The translations under genes were made by a program, and so were the position numbers. A DNA stretch of 64,000 bases, taken from Mongoliitalea lutea (lineage in GTDB: Bacteria > Bacteroidota > Bacteroidia > Cytophagales > Cyclobacteriaceae). Numbering within the stretch: position 1 is the first letter of the stretch; every line of letters begins with the position of its first letter. The notes under the pieces are model-generated. The model was not told where the DNA came from. It saw only the letters and a program-made list of their open reading frames with translations, and searched no databases. The DNA is taken from NCBI RefSeq assembly GCF_014652135.1, contig NZ_BMYF01000001.1, positions 310,650 to 374,649 of the forward strand, written 5' to 3'. Below, piece after piece: positions 54,322-63,448 of the stretch.

Positions 54322-55698
54322 TTATAGAGTACCGACTGCCTTGGCAAGTCTTTCTTCATAGTTAGGCACGATATCGAGGTTAATGATATCCACACGACGG
54401 TTTTTGGCTCTTCCCTCAGGTGTATTATTGGAATAAATCGGATACCAAAGGCCATATCCACGAGATGCCAATTGATTGGTATTGACTCCAAAGTCTTTAA
54501 TTAGCGAATTACGGACTGCATTGGCTCTCTGCTCGGATAGCAGACGATTAGATTCACTGTCTCCAACATTATCCGTATGACCTGCAATTGAAAAACTTCC
54601 TCCATGCTGCTTCATGAAATCAGAAATCTGTTTAAGTGAAGGATAGGATTCAGGCTTAATGGAGGCACTGCCAGTTTCAAAATAAATCCCAGTAGCTTCA
54701 AAAATCCCTTTCTCTTCCAAATCAGACTTTATTACTGGTGGTGCGTCTCCGATTCTTATGTTGGACACATAAAAAAACTCTCCTTCATTGGCTTGATCTG
54801 AGAAAAACTTCAACGATTGATAAGGTTTATCCTGATACTGGGCTTGAACAATATCATAAACTTTTTCCTCATTAAAGTATAATCTTACTCTGTTTTTACT
54901 CTTCCAAAGTGACACTCTCACTTTATCCCCTCTTTGTAAGTTACTTTTGCTTAACAGAGGCAATGGTGTGGCATTAAACTCATTGAATTCACTTTTTTTC
55001 CACCTTTTTTCCATTTGTTTACGGTCTCCGCTAAAACCTAAATAAATCCAATGATCCCCTGCTCTTCTGTTTCCAAGATTGATACTTGCATCTGGTAAAT
55101 CATTTAATATGACCCCAAACATACGTGTACCAGGCGCAAACTTTTGCCCATCTACATCCAAAACGAGATCAAATTCAAGAGTGAAATCATCCGGTATTTT
55201 CCCGAAGGCAAGTGGTGTGAAGTTAGTCTGTCCCTTACCTAATTTCAACCACTTCCCAGAATATGTGCTGAGTTCAACCACTTCAAGGGTACTAGAAGTA
55301 TTCCAGCCATCTGGCAGATCCCCAAGCTTCGCACGTGAAAAATCCTCCGCGAAGAGAATGGAGGTTCCCATGATGAAATCATAATTCGAATAGGATTGCA
55401 GCGATCGATTCTCATTAAAAGTCAAATTTTCTGAAATCAACTGTTCAGAATTTTCTGAAAATAAAAAATCATCATACTCTTCATTTTGCTTGGCTGGAAC
55501 ATTGTTTTTTTCCTTAGCCTTCTTTGCGGGTAATTTTATTTTTGTTGAAAATAAAGATTCTTCAAGATTGTCAAGAGCTCGATCCGATGCACGATCAGCG
55601 CGATCATTTAACTTTTGTTTAACATTTTGAGCTGAGGCAACTATTGAAAACAAACCTAAACACAGAAATAAAATAATTTTGTAAAAGATGCTTATCAT
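54322..55698 (-). CDS. OmpA-family protein with central lectin-like domain
   Basis: 458 residues. Signal peptide (FLCLGLFSIVASAQNVK). A charged helical linker (ADRASDRALDNLEESLFSTK) follows. The central part (about 110-330) is a beta-sandwich/jelly-roll-like domain (DDFTLEFDLVLDVDGQKFAP, GDKVRVSLWKSKNRVRLYFN, YQSLKFFSDQANEGEFFYVS). The last 110 residues are an OmpA domain: IYFETGSASIKPESYPSLKQ, SIAGHTDNVGDSESNRLLSE, LASRGYGLWYPIYSNNTPEG and RAKNRRVDIINL. It binds peptidoglycan and presents a possible ligand-binding domain. First gene of the seven-gene operon. Confidence 0.85.
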   Translation of the reverse strand: MISIFYKIILFLCLGLFSIVASAQNVKQKLNDRADRASDRALDNLEESLFSTKIKLPAKKAKEKNNVPAKQNEEYDDFLFSENSEQLISENLTFNENRSLQSYSNYDFIMGTSILFAEDFSRAKLGDLPDGWNTSSTLEVVELSTYSGKWLKLGKGQTNFTPLAFGKIPDDFTLEFDLVLDVDGQKFAPGTRMFGVILNDLPDASINLGNRRAGDHWIYLGFSGDRKQMEKRWKKSEFNEFNATPLPLLSKSNLQRGDKVRVSLWKSKNRVRLYFNEEKVYDIVQAQYQDKPYQSLKFFSDQANEGEFFYVSNIRIGDAPPVIKSDLEEKGIFEATGIYFETGSASIKPESYPSLKQISDFMKQHGGSFSIAGHTDNVGDSESNRLLSEQRANAVRNSLIKDFGVNTNQLASRGYGLWYPIYSNNTPEGRAKNRRVDIINLDIVPNYEERLAKAVGTL

Positions 55699-56111
55699 GG
55701 ATTATTTATTTTGTTTTTCCATTAGTAAGCAATCGCTCCAAATCATTAACATCTTATTTAAAAAAAATTTGAAATTATGTAAAACAATAACCACATAAAA
55801 GCAATTTATGACTTTCAAAAAAAAGTCAAGTATAGAAAATAACGGGTGTAAATGCGAGTTGAAGTTTTTTTGATATCAGAATCAATTTGTAACTGAACTA
55901 CTCTACGGGTCAATTTTTACCTTTAGAAGAAAAGCTTTTTAACCATGAATTGTTAGTTGAGGCATGATTCCTGAGCTTGCTGACGAGTTGACTGCTATCA
56001 TAACCTCTATGCAAACAATATTCCCTACCTTTGGGAACCTTATCAAAGTTGGGGTGTGTTTATATTCGAATTGAAAACTCATGGACCTTGAATCCATGAA
56101 TAATTTCGCCC
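55699..56111. other. 413-bp divergent spacer
   Basis: Between the OmpA-led operon (minus) and mnmA (plus). It must carry both promoters. TACCTTTG at 56027-56034, 78 bp before mnmA, fits the Bacteroidota -7 element TAnnTTTG, but no good -33 TTG lies at the expected distance, so I do not call a promoter. No RNA gene or riboswitch-like structure seen. Confidence 0.45.
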
Positions 56112-57323
56112 ATGGAAAAGAAAAAGAGAGTTGTTGTTGGCTTATCTGGAGGAGTGGACTCCTCAGTTGCGGCTTACTTGCTAAAAGAGCAAGGCTATGA
56201 AGTTATCGGGATGTTTATGAAAAACTGGCACGATGAAAGTGTCACAATATCCAATGAATGCCCCTGGATGGAGGATAGCACAGATGCCATGTTGGTGGCA
56301 GAAAAATTGGGAATCCCATTTCAAGCCATAGACCTGAGTGAAGATTACCGAGAACGGATAGTAGAATACATGTTTGCGGAATATGAAGCAGGCCGCACAC
56401 CCAATCCTGATATTTTATGCAACAGAGAAATCAAGTTTGATATTTTTCTGAAAGCTGCTGAAAAGCTGCATGCGGATTTTGTTGCCACCGGACATTATTG
56501 CCAGAAAGATAGCTTTGAAAAAGATGGTCAAACCATCCACAGATTATTGGCTGGTGCGGATCCCAATAAAGACCAAAGCTATTTCTTGTGCCAATTGAGC
56601 CAAGAGCAATTAAGTAAATCCTTATTCCCTATCGGTCACCTGCAAAAATCGGATGTTCGGGCCATCGCAAAGCAACAAGAGTTAATTACTGCAGAGAAAA
56701 AAGACAGTCAGGGATTGTGCTTTATTGGAAAGGTACGTCTACCTGACTTTTTGCAGCAACAATTAAAACCAAAAAAAGGAAACATTCTAAGCATATCAGA
56801 GGACTATCCAGCATATGCACAATGGTCACTTCCAGTAAATACTGAACTTACAAGTCTGAGCGATGAGCAATTGGATGCACTGTGCACACCAATTTATTAC
56901 CAACCATCAGACGGTAAAAAAGTAGGCGAACATAATGGTGCGCATTACTTCACCGTAGGCCAGCGAAAAGGACTGCAGGTGGGAGGAACAGGAAAACCCT
57001 TATTTGTTATCGCAACAGATACCCGAGCGAATGTCATCTATACAGGATTAGGAGAAGAACACCCTGGATTGAATAGAAATGGGCTCTTTGTAAAAAAAGA
57101 TGACGTTCACTGGATACGGGAAGATCTGAAACTGCAAGTAGGAGAACATCAACGATACCAAGGAAGAATCCGTTATAGACAGCCTTTATCAGGAGTTACT
57201 TTATTGATGCGGGAAAAAGGTTTATATGTGATTTTTGATCAGCCACAGAAAGGCATTGCTTCCGGGCAGTTTGTGGCTTGGTATGATGGAGTGGAAAGTA
57301 TTGGTTCAGGTACCATCTTTTGA
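56112..57323 (+). CDS. mnmA: tRNA-specific 2-thiouridylase
   Basis: 403 residues. PP-loop [20 protein letters not shown] (about 8-27), catalytic Cys103 in [10 protein letters not shown] and Cys203 in SQGLCFIGK, and the C-terminal barrel ([15 protein letters not shown], then [11 protein letters not shown]). MnmA adds sulfur to U34 of glutamine, glutamate and lysine tRNAs using ATP and a sulfur relay. Intact. Its stop overlaps the frame leading into the VOC gene by a few bases. Confidence 0.95.
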   Translation: MEKKKRVVVGLSGGVDSSVAAYLLKEQGYEVIGMFMKNWHDESVTISNECPWMEDSTDAMLVAEKLGIPFQAIDLSEDYRERIVEYMFAEYEAGRTPNPDILCNREIKFDIFLKAAEKLHADFVATGHYCQKDSFEKDGQTIHRLLAGADPNKDQSYFLCQLSQEQLSKSLFPIGHLQKSDVRAIAKQQELITAEKKDSQGLCFIGKVRLPDFLQQQLKPKKGNILSISEDYPAYAQWSLPVNTELTSLSDEQLDALCTPIYYQPSDGKKVGEHNGAHYFTVGQRKGLQVGGTGKPLFVIATDTRANVIYTGLGEEHPGLNRNGLFVKKDDVHWIREDLKLQVGEHQRYQGRIRYRQPLSGVTLLMREKGLYVIFDQPQKGIASGQFVAWYDGVESIGSGTIF

Positions 57324-57331
57324 TTAAAACA

Positions 57332-57727
57332 ATGAAGCAATCACTAGTACAAATCGCTATCGTAATCAGAGATTATGACGAAGCTATTCAGTATTATACA
57401 AAGGTTTTGGGATTTGAATTGATAGAAGATACCGTTCAGTCCCCTACCAAACGTTGGGTAGTGGTTAGACCAATTGGTTCATCTTGTGGATTATTGCTTG
57501 CAAAAGCTGCTAATGAAAAACAAGCGCAAAGCATCGGTAACCAAACAGGTGGACGGGTATTTCTATTTTTACACACCGATAACTTTGACCGGGATTTCGC
57601 CAGACTTCAGGACCATCAAGTGACCATCGTGAGAGGTCCTGTGGTAGAATCGTATGGAAAAGTGGCTGTTTTCGAAGATCTCTATGGCAACCTTTGGGAC
57701 CTAATAGAACCAGCAGTTCATGATTAA
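57332..57727 (+). CDS. VOC family protein (glyoxalase/bleomycin-resistance type)
   Basis: 131 residues from the ATG at 57332 (MKQSLVQIAIVIRDYDEAIQ); a TTG 12 bp upstream inside the mnmA stop is less likely. The VOC pattern is clear: IAIVIRDYDEAIQYYTKVLG FEL order, RWVVVRPIGSSCGLLLAKAA, FLFLHTDNFDRDFARLQDHQ and AVFEDLYGNLWDLIEP, with the metal-type His and Glu positions. Substrate unknown. 8 bp after mnmA, and its end overlaps the pseudouridine synthase gene by 8 bp. Confidence 0.88.
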   Translation: MKQSLVQIAIVIRDYDEAIQYYTKVLGFELIEDTVQSPTKRWVVVRPIGSSCGLLLAKAANEKQAQSIGNQTGGRVFLFLHTDNFDRDFARLQDHQVTIVRGPVVESYGKVAVFEDLYGNLWDLIEPAVHD

Positions 57728-58445
57728 GCTGGAGATTATCTTCGAAGATGATTACTTTATCGCTATCAACAAACCTGCGGGTGTGTTGGTACATAAAACT
57801 CATTTGGCAGATGAAGAGGAGGATTTGATTGCTGTTAAAATCCTCCAAGCCCAGACAGGCATCAAAGTATTTCCTATTCATAGAATCGACAGACCCACCA
57901 CAGGTGTATTATTATTTGCCAAATCAAGCGAAGCAGCTTCTCGCATGCAGCCCATTTTGCGCTCCTCTGAAGTTGAGAAAAACTATCTCTGCATTGTTAG
58001 AGGACATCTGAAAGAGAAATCAGGTTTAATCGATCAACCACTCAAAAAGAAAATCTATGGGGAGCTGCAAGAAGCTCAAACAAGTTATTGGGTCTTGGAC
58101 GAAACAAGCATTCCTTACAACACGACGGGAAGATATCCAAGTAGCAGATATTCCCTACTACGCTGTCATCCTCATACAGGTCGTATGCATCAGATCCGTA
58201 GACATATGGCTCATATACGTCATTACATCCTTGGGGACACCACTCATGGAGACAACACCCAAAACAATTTTTTCAGAAAAGAATGGGGACTCAATAACCT
58301 CCTCCTGCATGCTTGGCAGCTATCTTGTGTACACCCATTTACGCAAGAACCGATTACCATTCAAGCAGTGGTCTCGCCTATCTTTCAAAAGTACCTAAAG
58401 CGTTTAGAATTTACATGGGATCCCTCAGATCCAAGTGGGTTTTAA
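57720..58445 (+). CDS. truC: RluA-family pseudouridine synthase (TruC-like)
   Basis: 241 residues. Motifs: YFIAINKPAGVLVHKTHLAD (about 12-31), IHRIDRPTTGVLLFAKSSEA with the catalytic Asp57 of HRID, RCHPHTGRMHQIRRHMAHIR with the RRHxAH active-site element, and WGLNNLLLHAWQLSCVHPF. No S4 domain, as in TruC. It forms pseudouridine, probably at U65 of tRNA-Ile/Asp. The gene overlaps the VOC gene by 8 bp, so mnmA, the VOC gene and this form one operon. Confidence 0.88.
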   Translation: MIKLEIIFEDDYFIAINKPAGVLVHKTHLADEEEDLIAVKILQAQTGIKVFPIHRIDRPTTGVLLFAKSSEAASRMQPILRSSEVEKNYLCIVRGHLKEKSGLIDQPLKKKIYGELQEAQTSYWVLDETSIPYNTTGRYPSSRYSLLRCHPHTGRMHQIRRHMAHIRHYILGDTTHGDNTQNNFFRKEWGLNNLLLHAWQLSCVHPFTQEPITIQAVVSPIFQKYLKRLEFTWDPSDPSGF

Positions 58446-58561
58446 GCCTACGTTTTCATCTCAGGCATAAGCCCGGGCAGCAACCGCTTAGACAAAAAGC
58501 AGCAATAATCCTGTTTATTTTTTCGAGAAGTACTATCTTCAAGGCTACAATACATGTATAT

Positions 58562-60049
58562 ATGAAGAAAAAATCCATACTACTCAGTTTATTGCTTACA
58601 GCGGCCTCTTTCGCAAGTTTCGCACAAGGAGGCAAAGATGCCATTGAAAAAAACTTCCATGAGCTGGAAGCCATTTCCCATTTCAGATACCTCGCATCTG
58701 ATGAATTGATGGGTAGAGACCCTATCCGTCCAGAAATCGACGCAGCAGCCCGCTATATTGCTGAGCAATTTTGGAAGTATGGAGCCAAAGAACTAACCAA
58801 TGCAAACGGCTATTATCAACATATTCCATTCCGCTTATCTTCCCCTCCCACCAAAGGAGAAGTGACTTTTGGAGATAACACATTCAAACAAGGAGAAGGC
58901 ATGTTGGTATTAGATGGACCTTCCTTGACAGGCTCCTACGAATTGATTGTAGCGGGTTATGGACTGGAAGCAGATTTTGAAGGAAAAGATGTTCGTGGGA
59001 AAGTGGTAGTTTGCAATGTAGGTGGTCCAGGAAATCTTTCTCCCCGAGGACTATTTGCAGCAGGAAGACAAAAATTAGCCTTAGCACAATCTAAAGGAGC
59101 TATCGGCTTGGTAGAAGTATACAATGTACCTACTGTTCCCTGGCCATTAGTGGCTAATTTCTTAAACAATCCACAGCTAACCGTAGATAAAACAGGCGGA
59201 GGTGAAAGCATTCCATACATCTGGATTCAGGATACCAAAAATGAGACCATCAATGCCGTTGGTAATCGTCAATTGACCCATGCAGACTTCCAAATCGAGG
59301 GAAAAATCAACAAAGCAATTGTAGGTAAAAATGTAGTAGCTGTCATCGAAGGGACAGATCCTGTGCTGAAAAATGAATATGTGATGCTTTCTGCACACTA
59401 TGATCATATTGGGGTAGGAAGACCGAATGCAGATGGTGATTCTATTTACAATGGAGCCCGTGACAATGCGGTAGGAACAGTTGCAGTTATCAATGCAGCA
59501 AGGTACTTCGCAGAAAACCCTCCAAAGCGTTCGATTCTATTTTGTGCTTGGACAGCTGAAGAAAAAGGCCTATTAGGAAGCGAATATTTCGCTGAAAATC
59601 CATTGGTTCCATTGAATCAAATCATATACAACCTGAATATTGACAACGGGGGATACAATGATACGTCTATTTTCACCGTGATCGGCTTGGGAAGAACAAG
59701 CGCAGATTTTTTACTGGAAGAGGCTGCTGCTGCATTTGGAAAAGAAGCCATTGCCGACCCATCACCAGAACAAGGACTCTACGATAGATCTGATAATGTC
59801 AATTTTGCAAGAAAAGGTATACCAGCGCCGACCTTCAGTTTAGGTTTCAGAGCATTCGATGATGAGATCAATAAATATTACCATCAGCCCGGCGATCAGG
59901 TAGATAATTTTGATTTGGATTATGCCGTCGCTTATTGGAAATCATATATTCTAGCCGCAGAAAAAATCGCGAATTGGAACCAACGTCCAAAATGGGCTCC
60001 TGGGGATAAGTATGAGGAAGTTGGAAGACAGCTTTATGGTGGGAAGTGA
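58562..60049 (+). CDS. M28 family aminopeptidase with PA domain, secreted
   Basis: 495 residues from the ATG at 58562 (signal peptide KKSILLSLLLTAASFASFAQ). The frame is open 83 codons upstream, overlapping the pseudouridine gene, and is rejected. A PA-type insert (VAGYGLEADFEGKDVRGKVV, about 130-150) lies in the first half. The M28 zinc site: MLSAHYDHIGVGRPN, NGARDNAVGTVAVI, AEEKGLLGSEYFAENPL (Glu general base). It removes N-terminal residues from peptides outside the cell. Followed by a repeat-bearing spacer. Confidence 0.88.
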   Translation: MKKKSILLSLLLTAASFASFAQGGKDAIEKNFHELEAISHFRYLASDELMGRDPIRPEIDAAARYIAEQFWKYGAKELTNANGYYQHIPFRLSSPPTKGEVTFGDNTFKQGEGMLVLDGPSLTGSYELIVAGYGLEADFEGKDVRGKVVVCNVGGPGNLSPRGLFAAGRQKLALAQSKGAIGLVEVYNVPTVPWPLVANFLNNPQLTVDKTGGGESIPYIWIQDTKNETINAVGNRQLTHADFQIEGKINKAIVGKNVVAVIEGTDPVLKNEYVMLSAHYDHIGVGRPNADGDSIYNGARDNAVGTVAVINAARYFAENPPKRSILFCAWTAEEKGLLGSEYFAENPLVPLNQIIYNLNIDNGGYNDTSIFTVIGLGRTSADFLLEEAAAAFGKEAIADPSPEQGLYDRSDNVNFARKGIPAPTFSLGFRAFDDEINKYYHQPGDQVDNFDLDYAVAYWKSYILAAEKIANWNQRPKWAPGDKYEEVGRQLYGGK

Positions 60050-60318
60050 GCAGTGAACAATGAACAGTGAGTAGTAGTGAACTACCACGGTGGCTGAGTG
60101 AAGCCGAAGTCAGTGGACAGTGAGCAGTTATTGATTGTTTAGTGTTAGGATGTCAGAACTATTAATCCTCTTAATTCCTTAATGGTTTTTCTACGTTGAC
60201 ACTCTTCACTTGGTAGTGAAACGAACAGTGAAAAATCGTGAGGTGTTAGAAATAACACCATAAAAAAATGACTCGCGTATTTTCTAGACACGTAAACTGG
60301 AATTAATCAAAATTCAAA
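60050..60318. repeat. Degenerate intergenic repeats
   Basis: Gene-free stretch. It carries short tandem-like repeats of the type AGTGAACAATGAACAGTGAG (60050-60130 and again near 60220), and GGTGGCTGAGTGAAGCCGAA at 60088, a motif widespread in Bacteroidota spacers. No open frame or RNA gene identified. Confidence 0.5.
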
Positions 60319-60320
60319 AG

Positions 60321-60360
60321 CCGCAACTGATGGACTTCTATTAATCCCCATCAGTTGCGG
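60321..60360. terminator. Strong terminator after pncA, bidirectional
   Basis: Perfect 13-bp stem CCGCAACTGATGG / CCATCAGTTGCGG with a 14-nt loop, TTTTTT on the right and CTTTTGAATTTTG on the minus-strand side. It ends 5 bp from the pncA stop at 60365. Confidence 0.9.
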
Positions 60361-60364
60361 TTTT

Positions 60365-60982
60365 TTATAAAATAAGTTCTTTAGCTTGGACGATCATGGC
60401 GCCAGCTGTCCTCATTTCTTCGATAGCAGCATCAAAATCTCCTTCCTTTATGTTTACCGCTCGGGTTGCATCAGCAATAAGATTTACAGCAAAACCTTCA
60501 GACAGTCCGTCCAATACTGTAAACTTTACGCAGTAATCAGTAGCTAAGCCACAAACAAACAATTCGCTTACACCTGCATTTTTTAAATATGCGGACAAGC
60601 CTGTATCTCCTTGTTTATTGTTATCATAAAAACCACTGTAAGAATCCACCAAAGGATTGGTTCCTTTTTGAAAGATCGCTTTCCATGCAGAACTGTCCAA
60701 GTCTGCATGAAACTCTGCTCCTGTAGTTCCCTGCACACAATGGACAGGCCACAAAAATTGGTTCACTCCATTCAGGTCAATAAACTCTCCTACTTTCTTT
60801 CCTTTATGGTTTGCCGCAAATGAGCCATGGTTAGCTGGATGCCAATCCTGTGTGGCAACGATAAAGTCAAACTTTGCCTGGATTTTATTGATTAAGGGTA
60901 CAATTTGATCTCCTTCATTGACTGCTAAGGCACCACCTGGGATAAAATCATTTTGTACGTCTACGATTATTAATGCTTTCAT
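60365..60982 (-). CDS. pncA: Nicotinamidase
   Basis: 205 residues. Asp8 in IIVDVQNDFIPGGALAV, metal ligands in ATQDWHPANHGSFA, a lysine near 114 in AIFQKGTNP, and the nucleophile Cys151 in VCGLATDYCVKFT. It converts nicotinamide to nicotinate for NAD salvage. Its start overlaps the PRPP synthetase gene by 4 bp. Third gene of the operon. Confidence 0.95.
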   Translation of the reverse strand: MKALIIVDVQNDFIPGGALAVNEGDQIVPLINKIQAKFDFIVATQDWHPANHGSFAANHKGKKVGEFIDLNGVNQFLWPVHCVQGTTGAEFHADLDSSAWKAIFQKGTNPLVDSYSGFYDNNKQGDTGLSAYLKNAGVSELFVCGLATDYCVKFTVLDGLSEGFAVNLIADATRAVNIKEGDFDAAIEEMRTAGAMIVQAKELIL

Positions 60983-61899
60983 TGGGATAATTGATTTACA
61001 ATAATGGACGCAATGCTTTTCACTTCAACAAACGATTCATCTAAATGGAGTGAATTTGGATGTGAGTTTGTTGTGACAACCTTTTCAATGACTCCTGAGG
61101 ATTTAATTTTTTCAATTGCATTATTGGTAAAAAGCCCATGAGTAGTGATGGTATAGATATTTTTTGCTCCAGCTGCTTTGTATGCTTTAGCTGCATTGAT
61201 CAAAGAACCACCTGTGCGGACCATATCATCATAAATGACCACATCTTTTCCCTGTACATCTGCCGAAATACTTGTTACTTCAGTTGTTTCACCAGACACC
61301 CTTCTTTTGAAAACAAAAGCTGCATTGATCCCCATTTCATTGGCCAAAGACTCGACCCACTTGGCTCTACCGGCATCTGTACAGGCCATCACAAATCCCT
61401 CATCTGCCAACGTCTGTGCTGCTTCAATGATAATAGACTTACAATAAATGTGAGATATCAATGCTTGCCCTTCAAAATAGTGAGGAATGCCTTCAGAATG
61501 AAGATCAAAAAAGTAGAAGTGATTTCCTAAGCTTGTTCTAGGCAAAGAAGAAAACATCACCGCTCTAGATTTGGCAGTAACTACTTCACCTGGCTTGACA
61601 GCCCTTTCCATGGTGGAATAGCCAAAATATGGAAAAATAAGACGAATGGAACGGGCTCCATACTTAATCAATGCATACGCCAAATCATAAATCTCCAAGG
61701 TATCAGTATCAGAAATCGTTCCGCCAATTAAGGCTACATCCCTTCCATTGACCGAAGTGAGTATACGCTGATATCTTTCTCCATCTGGAAATATTTTTAC
61801 ATCGATTTTCCCTTCTTCAACATCAGCTCCTGCTAATACTTCTTTGAGCAAATACTGATAATCTTTGATTGAAAAGACGATTAACTTACTCTCCTTCAT
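60979..61899 (-). CDS. prs: Ribose-phosphate pyrophosphokinase, divergent form
   Basis: 306 residues. Class I PRPP-synthetase fold: FPDGERYQRILTSVNGRDVA (about 36-55), IRLIFPYFGYSTMERAVKPG (about 95-115), FYFFDLHSEGIPHYFEGQAL, VMACTDAGRAKWVESLANEM and the PRPP loop DVVIYDDMVRTGGSLINAAK. The usual DLHAxQIQGFF and DDMIDTGG signatures are changed, so this is a divergent member, probably specialised to feed PRPP to the adjacent nicotinate phosphoribosyltransferase. It overlaps pncB by 14 bp and pncA by 4 bp. Confidence 0.85.
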   Translation of the reverse strand: MKESKLIVFSIKDYQYLLKEVLAGADVEEGKIDVKIFPDGERYQRILTSVNGRDVALIGGTISDTDTLEIYDLAYALIKYGARSIRLIFPYFGYSTMERAVKPGEVVTAKSRAVMFSSLPRTSLGNHFYFFDLHSEGIPHYFEGQALISHIYCKSIIIEAAQTLADEGFVMACTDAGRAKWVESLANEMGINAAFVFKRRVSGETTEVTSISADVQGKDVVIYDDMVRTGGSLINAAKAYKAAGAKNIYTITTHGLFTNNAIEKIKSSGVIEKVVTTNSHPNSLHLDESFVEVKSIASIIVNQLSQ

Positions 61900-63367
61900 A
61901 ATTTTTCATTTTAAGCACCAGAGATGTACGCATTTCAAACAGTTTTTCTTCTAATCCTACAGGGTAAATATGCGGATTGACTAATCGTTTATGCGCCTTA
62001 TCAAACTGTTGCAAATTGGCTTGAGCATTGATACGAATGGCGTCTATGCTTGGGCGACGGTAGACTTTTTTACCTGCTTTGAAAATCGTTTTCAGTAAGG
62101 GAACTACCTCCAAATTTGTAGTCTTGATTTTTTTCCGTTTGGTAGAATCGTTTGGATCGATTATTAAAAACTCCTTTGAATCATCCAAGGCCCCCTCCAA
62201 ACAAATCATATCGGCTATAGCTTTTCCATCTTTTAAAAACCGGACAACTTCTTGCCTACCAGGGATGTTAATTTTTATGCTTTGCTGAGAAACTTTCACT
62301 TTGGGTTCCCAAACTCCGTAGTCATTTTTAATGGCTGCTAATTTATACACTGCCCCAAGTGCCGGCTGGTCATAGGCCGTAACCAATTTGGTTCCAACTC
62401 CCCAGACATTGATTGCCGCTTCTTGAATCTTCAGGGATGTAATGATATGTTCGTCCAAATCATTGCTTGCCACAATTTTCACATCTAGAAAACCTGCCTC
62501 ATCCAGCATTTTTCGTGCAATCGTACTGTAATAGGCCAAATCTCCAGAATCAATCCGTATACCAAACAGCTCGTGACCTTGTTCCCGCATCCATAACCCA
62601 ACTTCAATCGCATTTTTTACCCCGTTGATGGTATCATAGGTATCAACTAAAAAAACACATTTTTCAGGAAATGCAACTGCATAGGCTTTGAAGGCCTCAA
62701 TTTCTGAATCAAAGGACATGATCCAACTGTGGGCATGCGTACCTGATACCGGAATCCCAAAAAGCTTACCTGCCATCACATTACTCGTCGAGGTACACCC
62801 ACCAATATAAGACGCTCTACTTGCCGCTAATGCTCCATCAATCCCTTGGGCTCTTCTCAATCCAAATTCCAATACTGGATCTCCTTTAGCGGCCACGCAA
62901 ATCCGCGCCGCTTTGGTAGCAATCAAGGTTTGAAAATTGATGATATTCAATAAGGGTGTTTCCAACAGCTGACATTGCACCAAAGGTCCCGTTACTTTCA
63001 CTATGGGCATGTGCGGGAAAATAACCGTCCCCTCTTCCACTGCTTCCACATCGCAGGAGAATTCCATTTTTTCCAGGTAATGAATAAAAGCTGGTTCAAA
63101 GGTGAGCGCTCCGTCTTTATTTTTCATTTCTCCCAAGTATTTCAAATCACTTGGATCAAAATGAAAATTTCGGCAAAAGTCAATTACATAATCCAGACCG
63201 GCAGCAATCGTAAAGCCACTTTGAAAGGGATTTTTACGAAAGAACAGATTGAAAGTGGCTACCTCATTTGCTTTTCCTGACTTCCAATAGGCATAAGCCA
63301 TGGTGATTTGATAAAAATCCGTCAATAAAGCCAGTGAACCTTGGTACAGGTCTTTGGTGATTTTCAT
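61886..63367 (-). CDS. pncB: Nicotinate phosphoribosyltransferase
   Basis: 493 residues. Motifs: LALLTDFYQITMAYAYWKSG (about 11-30), RKNPFQSGFTIAAGLDYVID, GLRRAQGIDGALAASRASYI (about 170-190), GTHAHSWIMSFDSEIEAFKA with the active-site His, and RIDSGDLAYYSTIARKML. It joins nicotinate with PRPP to give nicotinate mononucleotide. First gene of the operon pncB-prs-pncA; the products form consecutive steps of NAD salvage. Confidence 0.95.
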   Translation of the reverse strand: MKITKDLYQGSLALLTDFYQITMAYAYWKSGKANEVATFNLFFRKNPFQSGFTIAAGLDYVIDFCRNFHFDPSDLKYLGEMKNKDGALTFEPAFIHYLEKMEFSCDVEAVEEGTVIFPHMPIVKVTGPLVQCQLLETPLLNIINFQTLIATKAARICVAAKGDPVLEFGLRRAQGIDGALAASRASYIGGCTSTSNVMAGKLFGIPVSGTHAHSWIMSFDSEIEAFKAYAVAFPEKCVFLVDTYDTINGVKNAIEVGLWMREQGHELFGIRIDSGDLAYYSTIARKMLDEAGFLDVKIVASNDLDEHIITSLKIQEAAINVWGVGTKLVTAYDQPALGAVYKLAAIKNDYGVWEPKVKVSQQSIKINIPGRQEVVRFLKDGKAIADMICLEGALDDSKEFLIIDPNDSTKRKKIKTTNLEVVPLLKTIFKAGKKVYRRPSIDAIRINAQANLQQFDKAHKRLVNPHIYPVGLEEKLFEMRTSLVLKMKNYEGE

Positions 63368-63448
63368 GGGTAGAAAATAAAATTTGATGAATCAAAAATA
63401 ACCAATCATGCCGATTGATAGCCTAGAATTTAAATTTTTATTACGAAA

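Noticed and set aside
57510-57881. 123-residue antisense frame over the VOC and pseudouridine genes
   Set aside because: Opposite strand to two well-supported genes; no motif of its own.
58313-58561. N-terminal extension of the M28 peptidase
   Set aside because: The open frame overlaps the pseudouridine synthase gene, and the signal peptide begins at 58562.
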